A stretch of 64,000 bases of DNA from Microthyrium microscopicum (lineage: Eukaryota > Ascomycota > Dothideomycetes > Microthyriales > Microthyriaceae): the NCBI GenBank assembly GCA_010405405.1, contig MU004238.1, positions 1,874,374 to 1,938,373 on the forward strand, read 5' to 3'. This document shows positions 10,346 to 22,500 of the stretch, one piece after another (position 1 is the stretch's first letter; each line of letters begins with the position of its first letter). Below the pieces are notes generated by a model. It had not been told where the DNA came from. It did not search any database and saw only the letters and a program-made list of their open reading frames with translations. The translations under genes and the position numbers were made by a program.

Positions 10346-13300
10346 AAAGGCTTACACAACTCGTATTTTTAGCCTTTTTAATAAAGAAGGCTCCCTAATA
10401 TTAGTAATAATATTAGGTATTAGTAGCTAATATTAGCTATTAGTAGCTAATATTAACTATTAGTAGCTAATATTATCTATTAGTAGCTAAAATAGCTACT
10501 ATCTAAAAATGCGTTATTTTTAGCTACTATAGGATAATCTAGCTCTTTAAAAATATAGAGCGCTAGATTACGTAATCTAGTACGTAATCATTACGTAACA
10601 TAGTATGTAATCTAAATATTAAGATCTAGTAATTCCTAGATCTTAATATTACATATTAAATACTATAGATTTAAATAGCTTAAGTAGCTACTATAGAATA
10701 ATTTAGCTCTTTAGATGTAAAGCGCTAGATAACGTAATATAGTACGTAATTATACGTAATAGGACACGTGACGGCACGTAATCTAAATATTATAATTTAG
10801 TAATTCCTAGATCTTAATATTGTATATTAAATACTATAGATTTAAATAGCTTAAGTAGCTACTATAGGATAATCTAGCTTTTTAGATATAAAGAGCTAGA
10901 TTTAAAGCTAGTCCTAGATTAGTCTAGCTCTACGGATTTAAGGCTCTTAAGTCCTAAGCTACTTTATAGTATTTAGAGTATAAAATTAGAAGCATTTTTA
11001 TATTTAGCTATAGCTAAGTTACTAGCTAAGTTATTATAAGTATTTTGCTATTTTAGCTACTTTATAAAAAAGATAAGAATTTAGCTAGGATTCTATAAGA
11101 TTAGTAATTATACCTACTAATTCTTATAGTAATTCTAGTTAATTCTTAAGTAAATTCTATTCTAAGCTATAGTTTAGAGATATATTTACTAAGTCTTAAA
11201 TTTTTAAATATTAGATATATTTCTACTAGATCTAGCATTAGCTAGACTAGTTACTATAAACTAGACCTAAGTTTAAGATAGTTTATTATTAAGTTAAATT
11301 TTATATATAGCTTATAATTAGTATAATTATAAAGCTTTATATAATAAGTAGATAAGAATTTACTATCTAGCTAGCCTAATAATATTAGCTACTAGATTAC
11401 CTCTAAAACCCTTTTAGGGCCTTTAGTAAAGAATATAATATATTTTATAGTTTATTCTTTCAAGGTAGCTTAGAAATAAATATTTATATCTTTATAAGAA
11501 ATACTTTTTCTTAAAAGTAATTTTCTTATTAGTTAAGTTTTATTTATTAACTTAATATTATTATTAGGCCTATATTTTATTCTACTTTCTTTATAAAATT
11601 ACTAGATAATATATTAGACTTTAATAATTAAATCTACCTAAGTAAATAGTAAAACTACTTAAGAAAAAAGTAGTTTAGTTCTACTATAAAAGAAAAGTAG
11701 TTTAGTTCTATTTATAAATATAATAAAATTTACTCTATATAAGCTATATTTTATTTATCTTAAAAGATAAAATAAAATTATAATTTAGTACTTTCTATTT
11801 ACGTTAAGTTTACTTAAATATAAAATATAAAGGTAATATATACTTAGATTTTATAAAGGTTTATTTTTACTTAGCTTTTAAGTATAAAATATAGAAGTAG
11901 CATATACTTAGATTTTATAAAGTTTTATTTTTATTTAGCTTTTAAGTATAAAATATAGGAGTAGTATATACTTAGATTTTATAAGGTTTTATTTTTACTT
12001 AGCTTTTAAGTATAAAATATAAAGGTAGTATATACTTAGATTTTATAAAGTTTTATTTTTACTTAGCTTTTAAATATAAAATATAAAGGTAGTATATACT
12101 TAAATTTTATAAGGTTTTATTTTTACTTAGCTTTTAAGTATAAAATATAGGGGTAGTATATTCCTTAAAGAAATAAATATTAGTTTATTTTTTTCTTTTT
12201 ATTATTTAGTTTCTAGATACTTAGTAAATAATTACTAAGGATAAAAGTAGTAGGAATTTATTAATTACTAGTATTCTATAATAAATATTATAGACGAAAA
12301 GGATTAGTAATAGTACTAATATTAGTAGCCTTAGTTATTAGAAAGGAAAGCTATAAAAATTACTAGTTTTTACTTATTTATAACGTAAGTTTAAGATAAA
12401 AAGAACTATAATATAAGTACTAAAGTTAGTATTTTTAGTAAATTTAGTAGCTATAATTCTATATCTATAGCTATATAGCTATAAATACTAGTTTTAGAAT
12501 ATATTTTAATATAATTTAAAATTAGTAGCTACCTTTAGCTTAATTCCTTTAGATACTTATAAAATAATAAATAAGATTAGTTTAGTCTTACTTATTATCT
12601 TTTTAAGGCTCTTTAAGTATTTAGAAACTACCTACGATACTAGTTTAGTAGTAATATAGAATACGTTAATCTAAAAGTAAAACGTAAGTAAAGTAATATA
12701 CTAAAAAGCTTTATATAGACTTATTATTATATTAATATAAAAAGTTAAAAGTCTATACTTTAATTAGTATTATACTTATAATAAATTTATTAGTCTTTAT
12801 TAAGTTAATATTAGTTTAAAAGTCTTAGTTTAAAGTATAATTCTTTTATAGATATATAATAGTTAAGTAGTCTATACTTTAGTATTATATTTATATTAAG
12901 AACTTATATTTATAAATAGAAAGAATTAAGAAAGGCTTTTTATTTAATTTAGATATTAGAATATAATTAAATATTTTAAGCTAGTAAATACTTTTTATAT
13001 TTATAAGTCTATCTAAACGTATATAATATACTAAGTATTTAGATATTATATATTTCTTAGTAGCTAAACGTTATAATTATAAAACTTAGAATAAGAATAT
13101 AAATATATATAGTAGTAATTATAAGAACTAGTAGATAGTAGTACTTTATATATTATACTAAGAAGGGCTTCTTTATATTTTATATTATTTTATATAAACT
13201 ATTACTAAGAATTATAAGCCTATACTAAGGTCTTTAAGAAAGTAAGTAGGAATATTAGTATTTTATATTATTTATATCCTTAGTAAAAGAGAAAAGATAA

Positions 13301-16300
13301 AAATAGTAAAATACTAATCTTAATGCTAATAAATATAGAAGTTATTAGATCTTAGTACGAACGTTTTATACTAAGGTAGATTTCTAGACTAATTATTAGT
13401 TTAAACTTATATAGTTCTTTAGCTTTTCTACTAATTACTAAGTATCTATAATTATATAATAGATTTCTTTTAGCTTACTAATTTTAGATACTTTATGTTC
13501 TAAACTAGATTTATAATTTATATAAAATATCTTTTAAGATTAGCTTTATAAAATAATTCTAAGACTCTCTTTCTCTCTCTTTCTAAGTTTTCTAAGGTAC
13601 TCTTCCTTAACTCTTTTTAAGACTAATCTTAGCTCTAGATTTATTAATATTTATTAATCTCTTTATTATTAGTTCTTTACTAACTTAATTAATAAGAACG
13701 TAGATTTAATAGTATTAAATATAAGAAGTAGGTAAGGTAAATATAAAATTATTTATAAGTATTCCTAGCTCTTAAAAACTTACGTTAAATTAAATTAGCT
13801 AAATATAATTTATAATTATACTCTTTTATATATATTTTATATTAATAATAAATACTTTTTACTATAGTAAGTAACTACTAATAAGTATATAAAGATTAAA
13901 TATAGGATTATAATTTATTTAACTAGTTCTATTAATAATAACTATACTATCTACTATAGTTAAGTTTAGGAAAGAAATTATTAGTAAATTAAATAAATGC
14001 TTAATAACTAGTTATATATATTTCTTAAGATAACTAGTTTAAGCTTTATAAATAAAACGAGGTAAGATAATATTCTCTAGGTAACTTATTACCTATAGTA
14101 TAGTTCTAGTTATTAGTAGGCTATAAATATAATAGAAAGTAATATATTATTAGCTAGAATTAGAAGCTAACTATTAGTATATAACTCTATAGAGTATAGA
14201 GAGATAAGGGTAAAAAAGCTTTTAAAGCTAAAGATAAAGCTATATTTTATTAAGAGTTAGCTAACTAATAAAGAGGTAGTTAAAGAGGGACTATTAGAGG
14301 TATATTTATCTAGAGAGAATCTAGCTAAAGAGAACTAAGCTAAAGAAGAGCTTACTAAAGAGAACTTAGCTAAAAAGGAGCTTAAAGACTAGTTTAAAAT
14401 AAAGTAGTAGTATTATTATTAAGAATTATAAAAGGTTAAGATTAGCTACCTCTAAATATATACGTAGATATTAATTTTTTAGCTCTTTTAGTAACTAGTT
14501 TAGAAATAGAATTATTTACTAGTGCCTTATATTTTACTAATGCCTTATATTTAGCTAGTTATTTCTTCTACTTCTTTGCCTTAATAAAAATAGTTAGACT
14601 AAATACCTTAAAATTTCGTTACTAAGTATATTTAGTAATTTCTTTAAATTTAGTATTAAGATAGTTTAGCTACTCTAAGAATTCTAGTAATAGATTAGTA
14701 TTAAGCTTATTTAGGATAGGTTACTAAGTATCTATAGAAGCTAGATCTACTAAGATAATATTCTCTTAAGAAATAGTAGTATTAATATTCTTTAAAAGTA
14801 ATACTTACTAATTTATAAAAAGAATTAGTAATATTAAATCTACTAAAGTACTTTTATTATTAAGAGCTACTAGGTTAAAGATATAGGCTTTTTAATTACT
14901 ATAAAGCATAAAAGCTTCTATCTTAAGTTCTTCTTCTTAGTCTTAATAGAAAGGCATAGTTTTCTAATTTAAGAGATTAAGATCTCTAGAAGTAATATTT
15001 TTAATACTTAGTTATATAAGATTACTTAAGCTATTAGCTAGAATTAAGATCCTAGTATATTTAAAAACTTATATAATTATTTTTTTTTATCTTAATATAA
15101 CTTATTATTAGCTTATACTATAATATAAGTAATTAAAATATAACGTTCTCTAATAGGCTAATTAGTAATATTCTTAAAAAGATTATTATAATAGGCTCTT
15201 TCTTCTATAAGATTTATAACTTTAGCCTTAAAAGGCTTATTATAGCTAACGTCTAAGAGTTATAATAGAGAGGTTATACTAAGGGAGATAATATAGATAA
15301 TAGTCTAGTAATATTTATACTATTACTTAACTCTAGTATCTTTATAAAAAGAAGTATAATCTATAACTAAGAGTAAGTCTAGTAAGCTAAAAGATAGAAT
15401 AAGATATTTATTAATTTTTATAAAGTAGTCTTCTAGTTAAGAGTATTTTTTAGCCTAAAGGTTATATAAGTTAAATAGACTTTTAAACTTTAGAAAGGCT
15501 TTATAAAAAGTATCTTATTATTTAGAAGAATCTCTTACTTTATAGTAGTACTAAAGTTATTTATAAATATAGGCTTAAATAACTAATAAATATTACTTAT
15601 TAAGCTATTCTAAGATTAACTTTTTATTTCCCTAGGTAATTAAATTAAACTTAACTACTATATCTTTAAAGTATTTTATATCTTTTTACTTAAAAATTAA
15701 GCTAATTATATTAGTTAGCTCTCCTTTAAAAATAATTAAGGGCTTAACTTAGGATACCTTATTAGCAAAAATATAAAGCAAAACTATAAGTTATTTTTTT
15801 TCTTAGCTACTAATAGTAGTACTTTAGTTTACTAATTTAGCTTTTTTATTAGTATAGACGTAGCTAAAGAAGTACTTATAACTTAAAGGTATTTTATTAA
15901 TATTATACTTAAGGTAATCTAGTATTAAACCTTTAATTAGAATTTTTTTTAGATTAGATAGATTTAAATAAACTCCTTAGAAAGTAATAATACTATTTAT
16001 AACTTATTAAATAAAGTAATAAAAAGATATAACTTGCTAAATCTAATCTATAAGCTTTTTCTAGGCAATATATATTATTCTTTAGTAAATAATATTATAT
16101 TAAATAAAGAATTATTAATATTAGTAAGGTAATAATTTTAGCCTAGATTTAAAAAAGCTTTTATTAATTTAAGTAGCGTAAAGGATAGGCTAGTAGTAGT
16201 AAATCTCTTATTTAAACTAGTTAACTAAAACTCTATATTTCTAATTAACTTATTTATAAAAAGCCTTATAGACTACTATCTTTAGTATTAGGAAGAATTC

Positions 16301-17100
16301 TTAGTTTATTTAGTTAATTTGCTTATCTCTACTTAAAACTTAGTTAAAGAGTATTTACTAATAAAACTAGCGTTAGATAGTAGACTTACTAAGTTTAAAA
16401 TACTTTCTAGTTTCTTAAAAGAAGGTAGATTAATAAAGTTTTTAGGTATCTTTATTTATCTAATAACCTAGAGTTAGTCCTAAATAATTCTAAATAGGTT
16501 TATTAGAGGCCTAAATTCTCTAAGCTAATTACTAGCTAAGTATATATATTTATTCTTTTATACTCTATTAGCTCTCTTTCTTTTCTATTCTTACTATAGG
16601 TATAGTAGTTTTACTACTAAGTAAATCTATAGTAATATCTATTAGTATTTTTTATGTCTTAAAATATAGAATACTTAAATATAATTAATAACTAATAGTA
16701 TTATAAAATACCTCTCTAGCTAGTATTTTTATTAGTAATTAATATTTTTTTAGTTATATTTTATAAATATATAAAAGGCTTAATATTTTAATAAGTTATT
16801 TAGATCCTAGTAAGAAAGAAAAGATATTATAATTTAAAGATATAATATCTTTCTATTCTCTTAATCTTATCCTTTTTTAAAATCTTTTATCTTATATTTT
16901 GGTATTTTATAAGTATAAATATTATCTACTTAAAAAATTATAATAGAGACTTTTTGCTTAATAATTATTAGTTTAAAAGAGGTATATATAGCTTTTAAAA
17001 AGCTATACTCTACTATTTTATCCGTGTTTTATAAAGTAGTTTAAAGTAGTAAAGATAGTAAGTAATCTATAATTTCTTATATAATATGTCCTTTATACCT
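10346..17100. other. RIP-saturated AT-rich interior
   Basis: About 6.7 kb of very AT-rich sequence in which CA and TG are nearly absent, while CT, AG, CC, GG and some CG remain. This is the end state expected from repeat-induced point mutation, which converts CpA to TpA on both strands. No reading frame worth calling survives on either strand. The few CA/TG left are almost all GCA/TGC (for example near 14002, 14530, 14579 and 16031). It is presumably the degraded body of the large inverted-repeat element, perhaps with other nested repeats. Confidence 0.75.
11819..12161. repeat. 64-bp tandem repeat, about 5.4 copies
   Basis: Five full 64-bp units start at 11819, 11883, 11947, 12011 and 12075, with a partial sixth from 12139. 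Each begins TATAAAATATA and ends GCTTTTAAG or a close variant. Copies differ at a few sites, mostly A/G and C/T. It lies in the RIP-degraded interior and was probably a minisatellite of the element before mutation. There is no sign of spacers, so it is not a CRISPR. Confidence 0.85.
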
Positions 17101-17163
17101 CTAGAGAACCCCTTTTGCCCCTATTAAGCCTAGCTAAGATGCAGAAATTACGTTTAAATCTGG

Positions 17164-17199
17164 CGCTACCGTGGCCCAACTAAAAGGGTAAAAACGGTA
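17164..17199 (-). repeat. Right terminal inverted repeat
   Basis: Complement of the left repeat at 8726-8761, 35 of 36 identical. Normal base composition resumes just before it (about 17100), so the repeat itself escaped most RIP. Confidence 0.85.
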
Positions 17200-19509
17200 G
17201 AGTATCAACTGAAGAGATCTACATGCATGGGTACATGAATGATCTTCTCTTCCCTAGCTTCTTACCCCAGATGGTCGTTTGGCAGTATACCTTGATAGGA
17301 CTTTGGTGTATACTACTAAGCAGTAGAGGAACAAGGTCAAGTTTGAAGTACAGATGCTTCGGAGTGATTCCTTGTCAACCTTGTCGTCTCCACGTCAACT
17401 TTCCCGGATTTCAGATCCTCAGCAAACGTGTTCCGGGTTAAAAATCCCTTCATCTGATGCACAAAATTTGTTCTGTACGTGGCTTTTTTGTGTAATGCTT
17501 GAATGCCTTCTCTTAAACTTTTATAGGATGAAGTCATTTGTACTATTGGTCACTTGAATTTCACTCATCTCGGAATTGTGGCGATTATTCAACGGCTACA
17601 CGCACAGTCTGGGAGTACAAAATTGGATCTATAATTTCTATCCGAGGGCTGAGACCGGGTAACCAGGTCGTAAACTCGAGGGGTTTATCTTTGAATCAAC
17701 TATTCTCCGTTTAGCTTATCGTATTTGTCGATGGTTGTAGTACAGAGTGTGGATGGACCTTCTATGCATTTGCTCTAAATACAACAGGTCGCTATCAAAT
17801 ATCATACAGGTTGATCCCGACAATGTCAACAGTGAGACTGAAATGACTCTAAATGCACTGTGAGTATAGCTTATTATCAGAATTGCTAGGCTCCAATAAG
17901 TCTAGCCAGGAACAGGATCTCTGTTTAGCTTTAACATACCAACAACACTACTACCTTAAGTAAAGATTCTTTCGCTCGCTTACAGTAGTATCCAGAAGTT
18001 ATCGTACAAGTTGTAGTTGTAGTTAAAGTTTAATATGGTACGCTTGGGCTACTAGTACTAAACAGTGAAGAGTACGGATGGCTTCCGCATTGTTCTAGAG
18101 CTCCCTCAAGGATCAAAAGTTCCAACACTTGCAATTGGTTAGTTTATATCGTGACGCCTCCTTTTTTTGATTCTTTGGCGTTTTGCACCACATCTCAACC
18201 TTGATCTGTGATCTGATCTGAGTTGTTCCAACTCCATGTTGCAAACTTGCAATCTCATCACGTTCAGGAGTCTCAAGCAAGACTTTTCCATACACTAAAT
18301 ACGTTGGGCCCCCTGTCACTCACCTTTCACGATCGACGCTTTTCGTGGATCCGGCGCCACAAGGCGTTGAATGTGGACTTGATTTAGCATGGTCAATGGA
18401 CCGGCTGCAGAGTGCGGCTGTCCGTGAACGCCGCATGCTTCCATTTCTCCTTGTGTTTTGAAGGTTGAAACAACGCCATGCCCCTGGTTGCCATTCCCTG
18501 TCCCCTTTCTGGCTGTTGGCTTTTCCTTTCCATCTCCCATCACCTCCTTTGTGTCTTGGTTCAACTTTGCCAGCTTCGCCAGCTTCTCGACAGTCTGCGA
18601 GCCTAGCCCAAGCCTTGCTCCACTGCTAAAATTGTCCCTATCCGTCCGTGCAAGGTGTAAACTTCGTGATGGATCTTGTGGCCCCGACTTACTGTACTGC
18701 TTCTACCCTGCGTGATTGTTCATGTTCTCTAGAGGAGTCGTGTTGCCCATATTGATCTTGACCACTCATCTTCATTCAAACTACTCTATCCCGGTATCCT
18801 GCATTTTGCTTACAGTCGGTCGTTCAAATTCGTCAATTGGTCCCGCGTCATGGGCAGTCAAGGCAGCGTATAGTAGGATCTTTAGACACTCGACAATTCT
18901 ACCTACCTCCTGAAACACAAACTCGTCCCCAATGGCTCCATGAGTAGTCCTCGAACCCCTTCCACGTCGCGACTGGCCTTCCCTCACCTCTCTCTCTCTT
19001 TCCAATCCAACAAACACCCACGTTCGTTTCATACCTCCGACTATGCCATTCTTTTAATATCTCCGCATCTAATGCCAGTGCTTAATCCTCCGAGCCTGTA
19101 GCATTTCTTATTTTACACCACTCATCAATCAACGCCTTCTTTTGCCTTGTTCAGAGCACCATCATCCCGTTGTCACACCCGACCTGTCCCCTCTTCTCAA
19201 AGGACTCGACGTCGCATTCAATACTATCCTGCGCGTGGTCGCAGTTAGCCTTCTGCCCGTTTCGTCGTGCTTTGCAGAACAAGACTGGTTTCTGCATACT
19301 GTGACTTTCCCTCCTTGGCCTTGGGGTAACTGGTTTCAAAGAGACCAGTCGCATTAGTTTTGCTGCGACTCACCTTGATGCCTTTTAGTTCCACCGTCGA
19401 AAAGTACACAGTCTCGATACCATCGCTGCCGAATACATCCATTTGTATAGGACTCGACTTCATCGCCATCTCCATGTCATCTTCATGAGGAGAATCGTCG
19501 CTCCCCGCA
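17200..19509. other. Intergenic region and promoter of the PH-domain gene
   Basis: 2.3 kb of ordinary-composition DNA between the right end of the large element and the gene at 19510. A C/T-rich tract with CTCTCTCTCTTTCC near 18979-19005 is typical of fungal transcription start regions, which would give a leader of about 500 nt. No conserved-looking protein, RNA gene or repeat was found. Confidence 0.45.
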
Positions 19510-22500
19510 ATGTCCAACGCCAAACAAAATGGATCCGTGTCAAGGGGTCGTCGATTTGGTCGCAACTTCTTCTCGTCGACACCCAAGGACGATTCGACAG
19601 GATCAAGATGGAAAGCTCCACCTCCAAATAGTCTCGTCCCCGAAATGCCATCAAGGCCAATCACACCCGTCAAATTCCAGCCTAATCGAGCCTCGTCACA
19701 TTTAGTTCTCGAAAAAGCAACAAGCAGGTCTCCCGAAAAAATAATTCCTACATCTCCCACCATTACCAAGAAGAAGTCAAGATCCAGTGTGTTTGATCTT
19801 TTCAGTAAACCGAAAGTAGAACGCGCGAGAGGTTTCAATGAGGGAGGAGCAAAATTGGGAATAGTTCCAGAGAGTTCAGAATCGCAGACACCAGCGCAAA
19901 CTTTAGGACCTCCACAGCCACTACAGATAGTTCAAGAGAGGCTTCAAAGACCACCGATTCGGTCAAGGCCACAGTCAACACTTGATTTACAACCACCAGC
20001 ACTAGCATCACAACAACAAGTCCAAACACAGCGTGAACCACCACCTTTAGCACGGCCAGCATCGAGGCTCAGTCTTCTCCCACAAAAAGCACCTCCCCAG
20101 CAGCCGCCTCTCGCCTTGGTTAGCAAACCAAATGAAAATTGGGATCCACCACCACTGTTCCAGGCCTTTCCGCAGGCGATCAAACATGCCAAACTCCAAG
20201 CAGTGAGTTCCTCTACTGAATCTTTTCTCCGAAGTCAACAGCAAAAACGTCAAAATGGACTGGACGGATACGGCGCATACGCTGGCAGTTCCGCTGCTCT
20301 GCCTTTTGTCAACGAAGGGCAAGAGCAAACAGACGCCACCCATAATAAACTCAAACGGTCCTCCATTATGGGAGAAACGACAGACCTGGTTGCAAAAATA
20401 TTCGTTCTTGTCACTGCTGGTCGCCTCGTTCAATACTCAGCTTCAGGCAGTTCGGAGCGCATGCCAGAGAAAATCCTGCAAATAGGTAAAACCTCTGCTG
20501 CATTTGCTTGCGATTTAATTCCAGGAAAGCATTGGGTTGTTCAAGTGGTGCAAAGCGCGAGTGATATCAACCAACCAGTTGTCAAACCATCAAAATCATT
20601 GCTCTCAAGATTACGTTCCTCGGGAGCCATGGGAATGACCCGAAGGCAAGCGACAAGCCTCCTATTGGTTTTTAGCTCAGCAGAAGAGATGGACGAGTGG
20701 ATCCAGGCAATTCGTGGTGTAATAGAACAACTGGGAGGAAGCAAGCGTAATACTGATCCGGAAGTGACGCGAAAGGCTGAAAAGCCTGAAGAAGTACAGA
20801 AGCGATTGAGTCAACTGCCGAGCCATCGATATCTAGTTCAGAGGGACCCACAACGATTCAACGATACGAGACGAGACAGCATATCTCCTATAATGCCTCC
20901 TCAGAAAGCGACTCCATCTCCAAGGGAGTCACGGCGCCTTTCATTGGCACCATCGGCTAACTCTTCCATCTTGGACGAAACCTTTGCTGCTCCAGTCTCG
21001 CCAATAGAGAAGGACGCCATTAGTGTATCTACCACGAGAACACGACGTGTCAGCTCTGGCGCAGCTACCTCAGCTTCCACCACAACGAGCTTCTCTCCTG
21101 ATCTACTTCGATTAGAACCGCTCAAGGAGTCCTCCCGCTTCTCCAGCGCCTCAACTCGGACTTCTAGAACTTCCGATGGCGATGGCACCGCCGCAACATC
21201 GCTCTGTTCTTCCTCGCCGCCTTCGCCAGGCCTTCTCGATCCCTCAACCAACAGCCCCAATCTAGGAATAAACACACGTCGGCGCTCAGCTCAGCAACAA
21301 AGTACACCTGCAGTACCAGCCATGCCACAAGGAGCCGGTCGAACGAGCTTTTCTATATTCCCTCAGCAACCACAGGACAAAGCACTTCGTCCTCTGCGAG
21401 TTCTCTCTGCTGAATATCAATCTGCTCCACGCTACTGGCCAGATTCACGTCAAGGAAGCATCAGGACTAATATCAATACGCCACCAATTCCCGAATCTGA
21501 CGAACGATCAACCAGTCCCAGAAACTCATATGGGAGAAGCACATCGGACACCTCCCGACCTGTCTCGACTGTTGGCCAGCTACCTACCATTCAAAACAGA
21601 CGAGAGCGAGTTGTGTCTGATCCACCTCAGAATACCGCGCGGACAAGACCATTCTTTCGACCTTTGCCGGTCCGCGTCGCTGGTACTCCTGGTGCGGTAC
21701 CAAATGTTAGACGCATGTCACAGCCAAAGATCGACAAGGTTGAGAGCCAAGAGTCCATTGCAAACATGTTCAAGGAGCCAAGTCCAATTACTGCTTTTGT
21801 TCCATTGGAGCTATCAGTGCTAGGTATGAGCAAGCAAATGGCGTCGACGACTCAATCCGTCGAGACTGTCATTGTCGAACATCAGCTGAAGTCGGAGCAA
21901 CAGCTGGATGTGCTGCCAGAATCGGAGTCAGAGTCAGAGACGAAATCTGATGCTACATGGAAGCCAGCGCAACAGACCGGGCAAGAATCAAAGCCAGAGA
22001 GCATTTCAGATGCTCCCTTGGACGACATTCCAGAGACAACTCAGCAAGAGTCTCGGCCAGAGTCGCGGACAGCAATCTATGCACAAGATTCTCGACCAGA
22101 GTCACGGATAGCATCAAGATCAGAGTCGAGATTGGGCTCAAGACCAGGCTCAAGACTAGATGATCGCAGAAATACCATCACCCAGCCGCGAGCCATGAAC
22201 GAACCTCAACACTATTCTCATGTATCGCCAGTAATAGGAACAACCAGCTCAAGACGTATATCATCTGCGCCTTTGGCTAATCCTCCTGCGATGCCGCTCC
22301 CTGACCCGCCAATGGCCACTCTGCCATCTTTGGCTACTCGTTCGACATCAAGAACAGCGCCTCCTCCTGTCACTGGCATCCAGCCAGGCCGACGTACTCC
22401 AAGCGTTTCTAGTTTCGCCAATATGGCCTTCGACCCATCTTCGACCAGATCATCCAGCCCAGCACCAGTTCACTCAAGAGCAAGCTCCAAAACACACTCC

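Larger units (their letters stand above)
8726..17199. mobile_element. Large DNA transposon-like element with 36-bp TIRs, RIP-degraded
   Basis: A left terminal inverted repeat (8726-8761, beginning TACCGTTTTTACCC) matches the complement of the right one (17164-17199) at 35 of 36 positions. The ends read TA|CCGTTTTT...AAAAACGG|TA, so a TA target duplication as in Tc1/mariner-like families is possible. An AGTAT pair at 8722-8726 and 17201-17205 is a weaker alternative. Outside the repeats the DNA is ordinary single-copy-looking sequence. Inside are a subterminal repeat array (about 8800-9240), a nested LTR element (9289-10340) and about 6.7 kb of extremely AT-rich, CA/TG-depleted DNA (10346-17100). 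No transposase is readable because RIP has removed the coding signal. At 8.5 kb (7.4 kb without the LTR insertion) it is large for Tc1/mariner, so superfamily is open; further nested insertions may add length. Confidence 0.7.

Noticed and set aside
11819-12161. CRISPR-like array
   Set aside because: The 64-bp units are directly adjacent with no unique spacers, in a fungal nuclear genome with RIP.
10346-17100. Centromere or mitochondrial insertion
   Set aside because: The AT richness is explained by CpA loss inside an element with defined ends; no mitochondrial gene or large centromeric size is seen.
8726-17199. Starship giant element
   Set aside because: Starships lack long terminal inverted repeats and carry a tyrosine recombinase near one end; here there are clear TIRs and no such gene.
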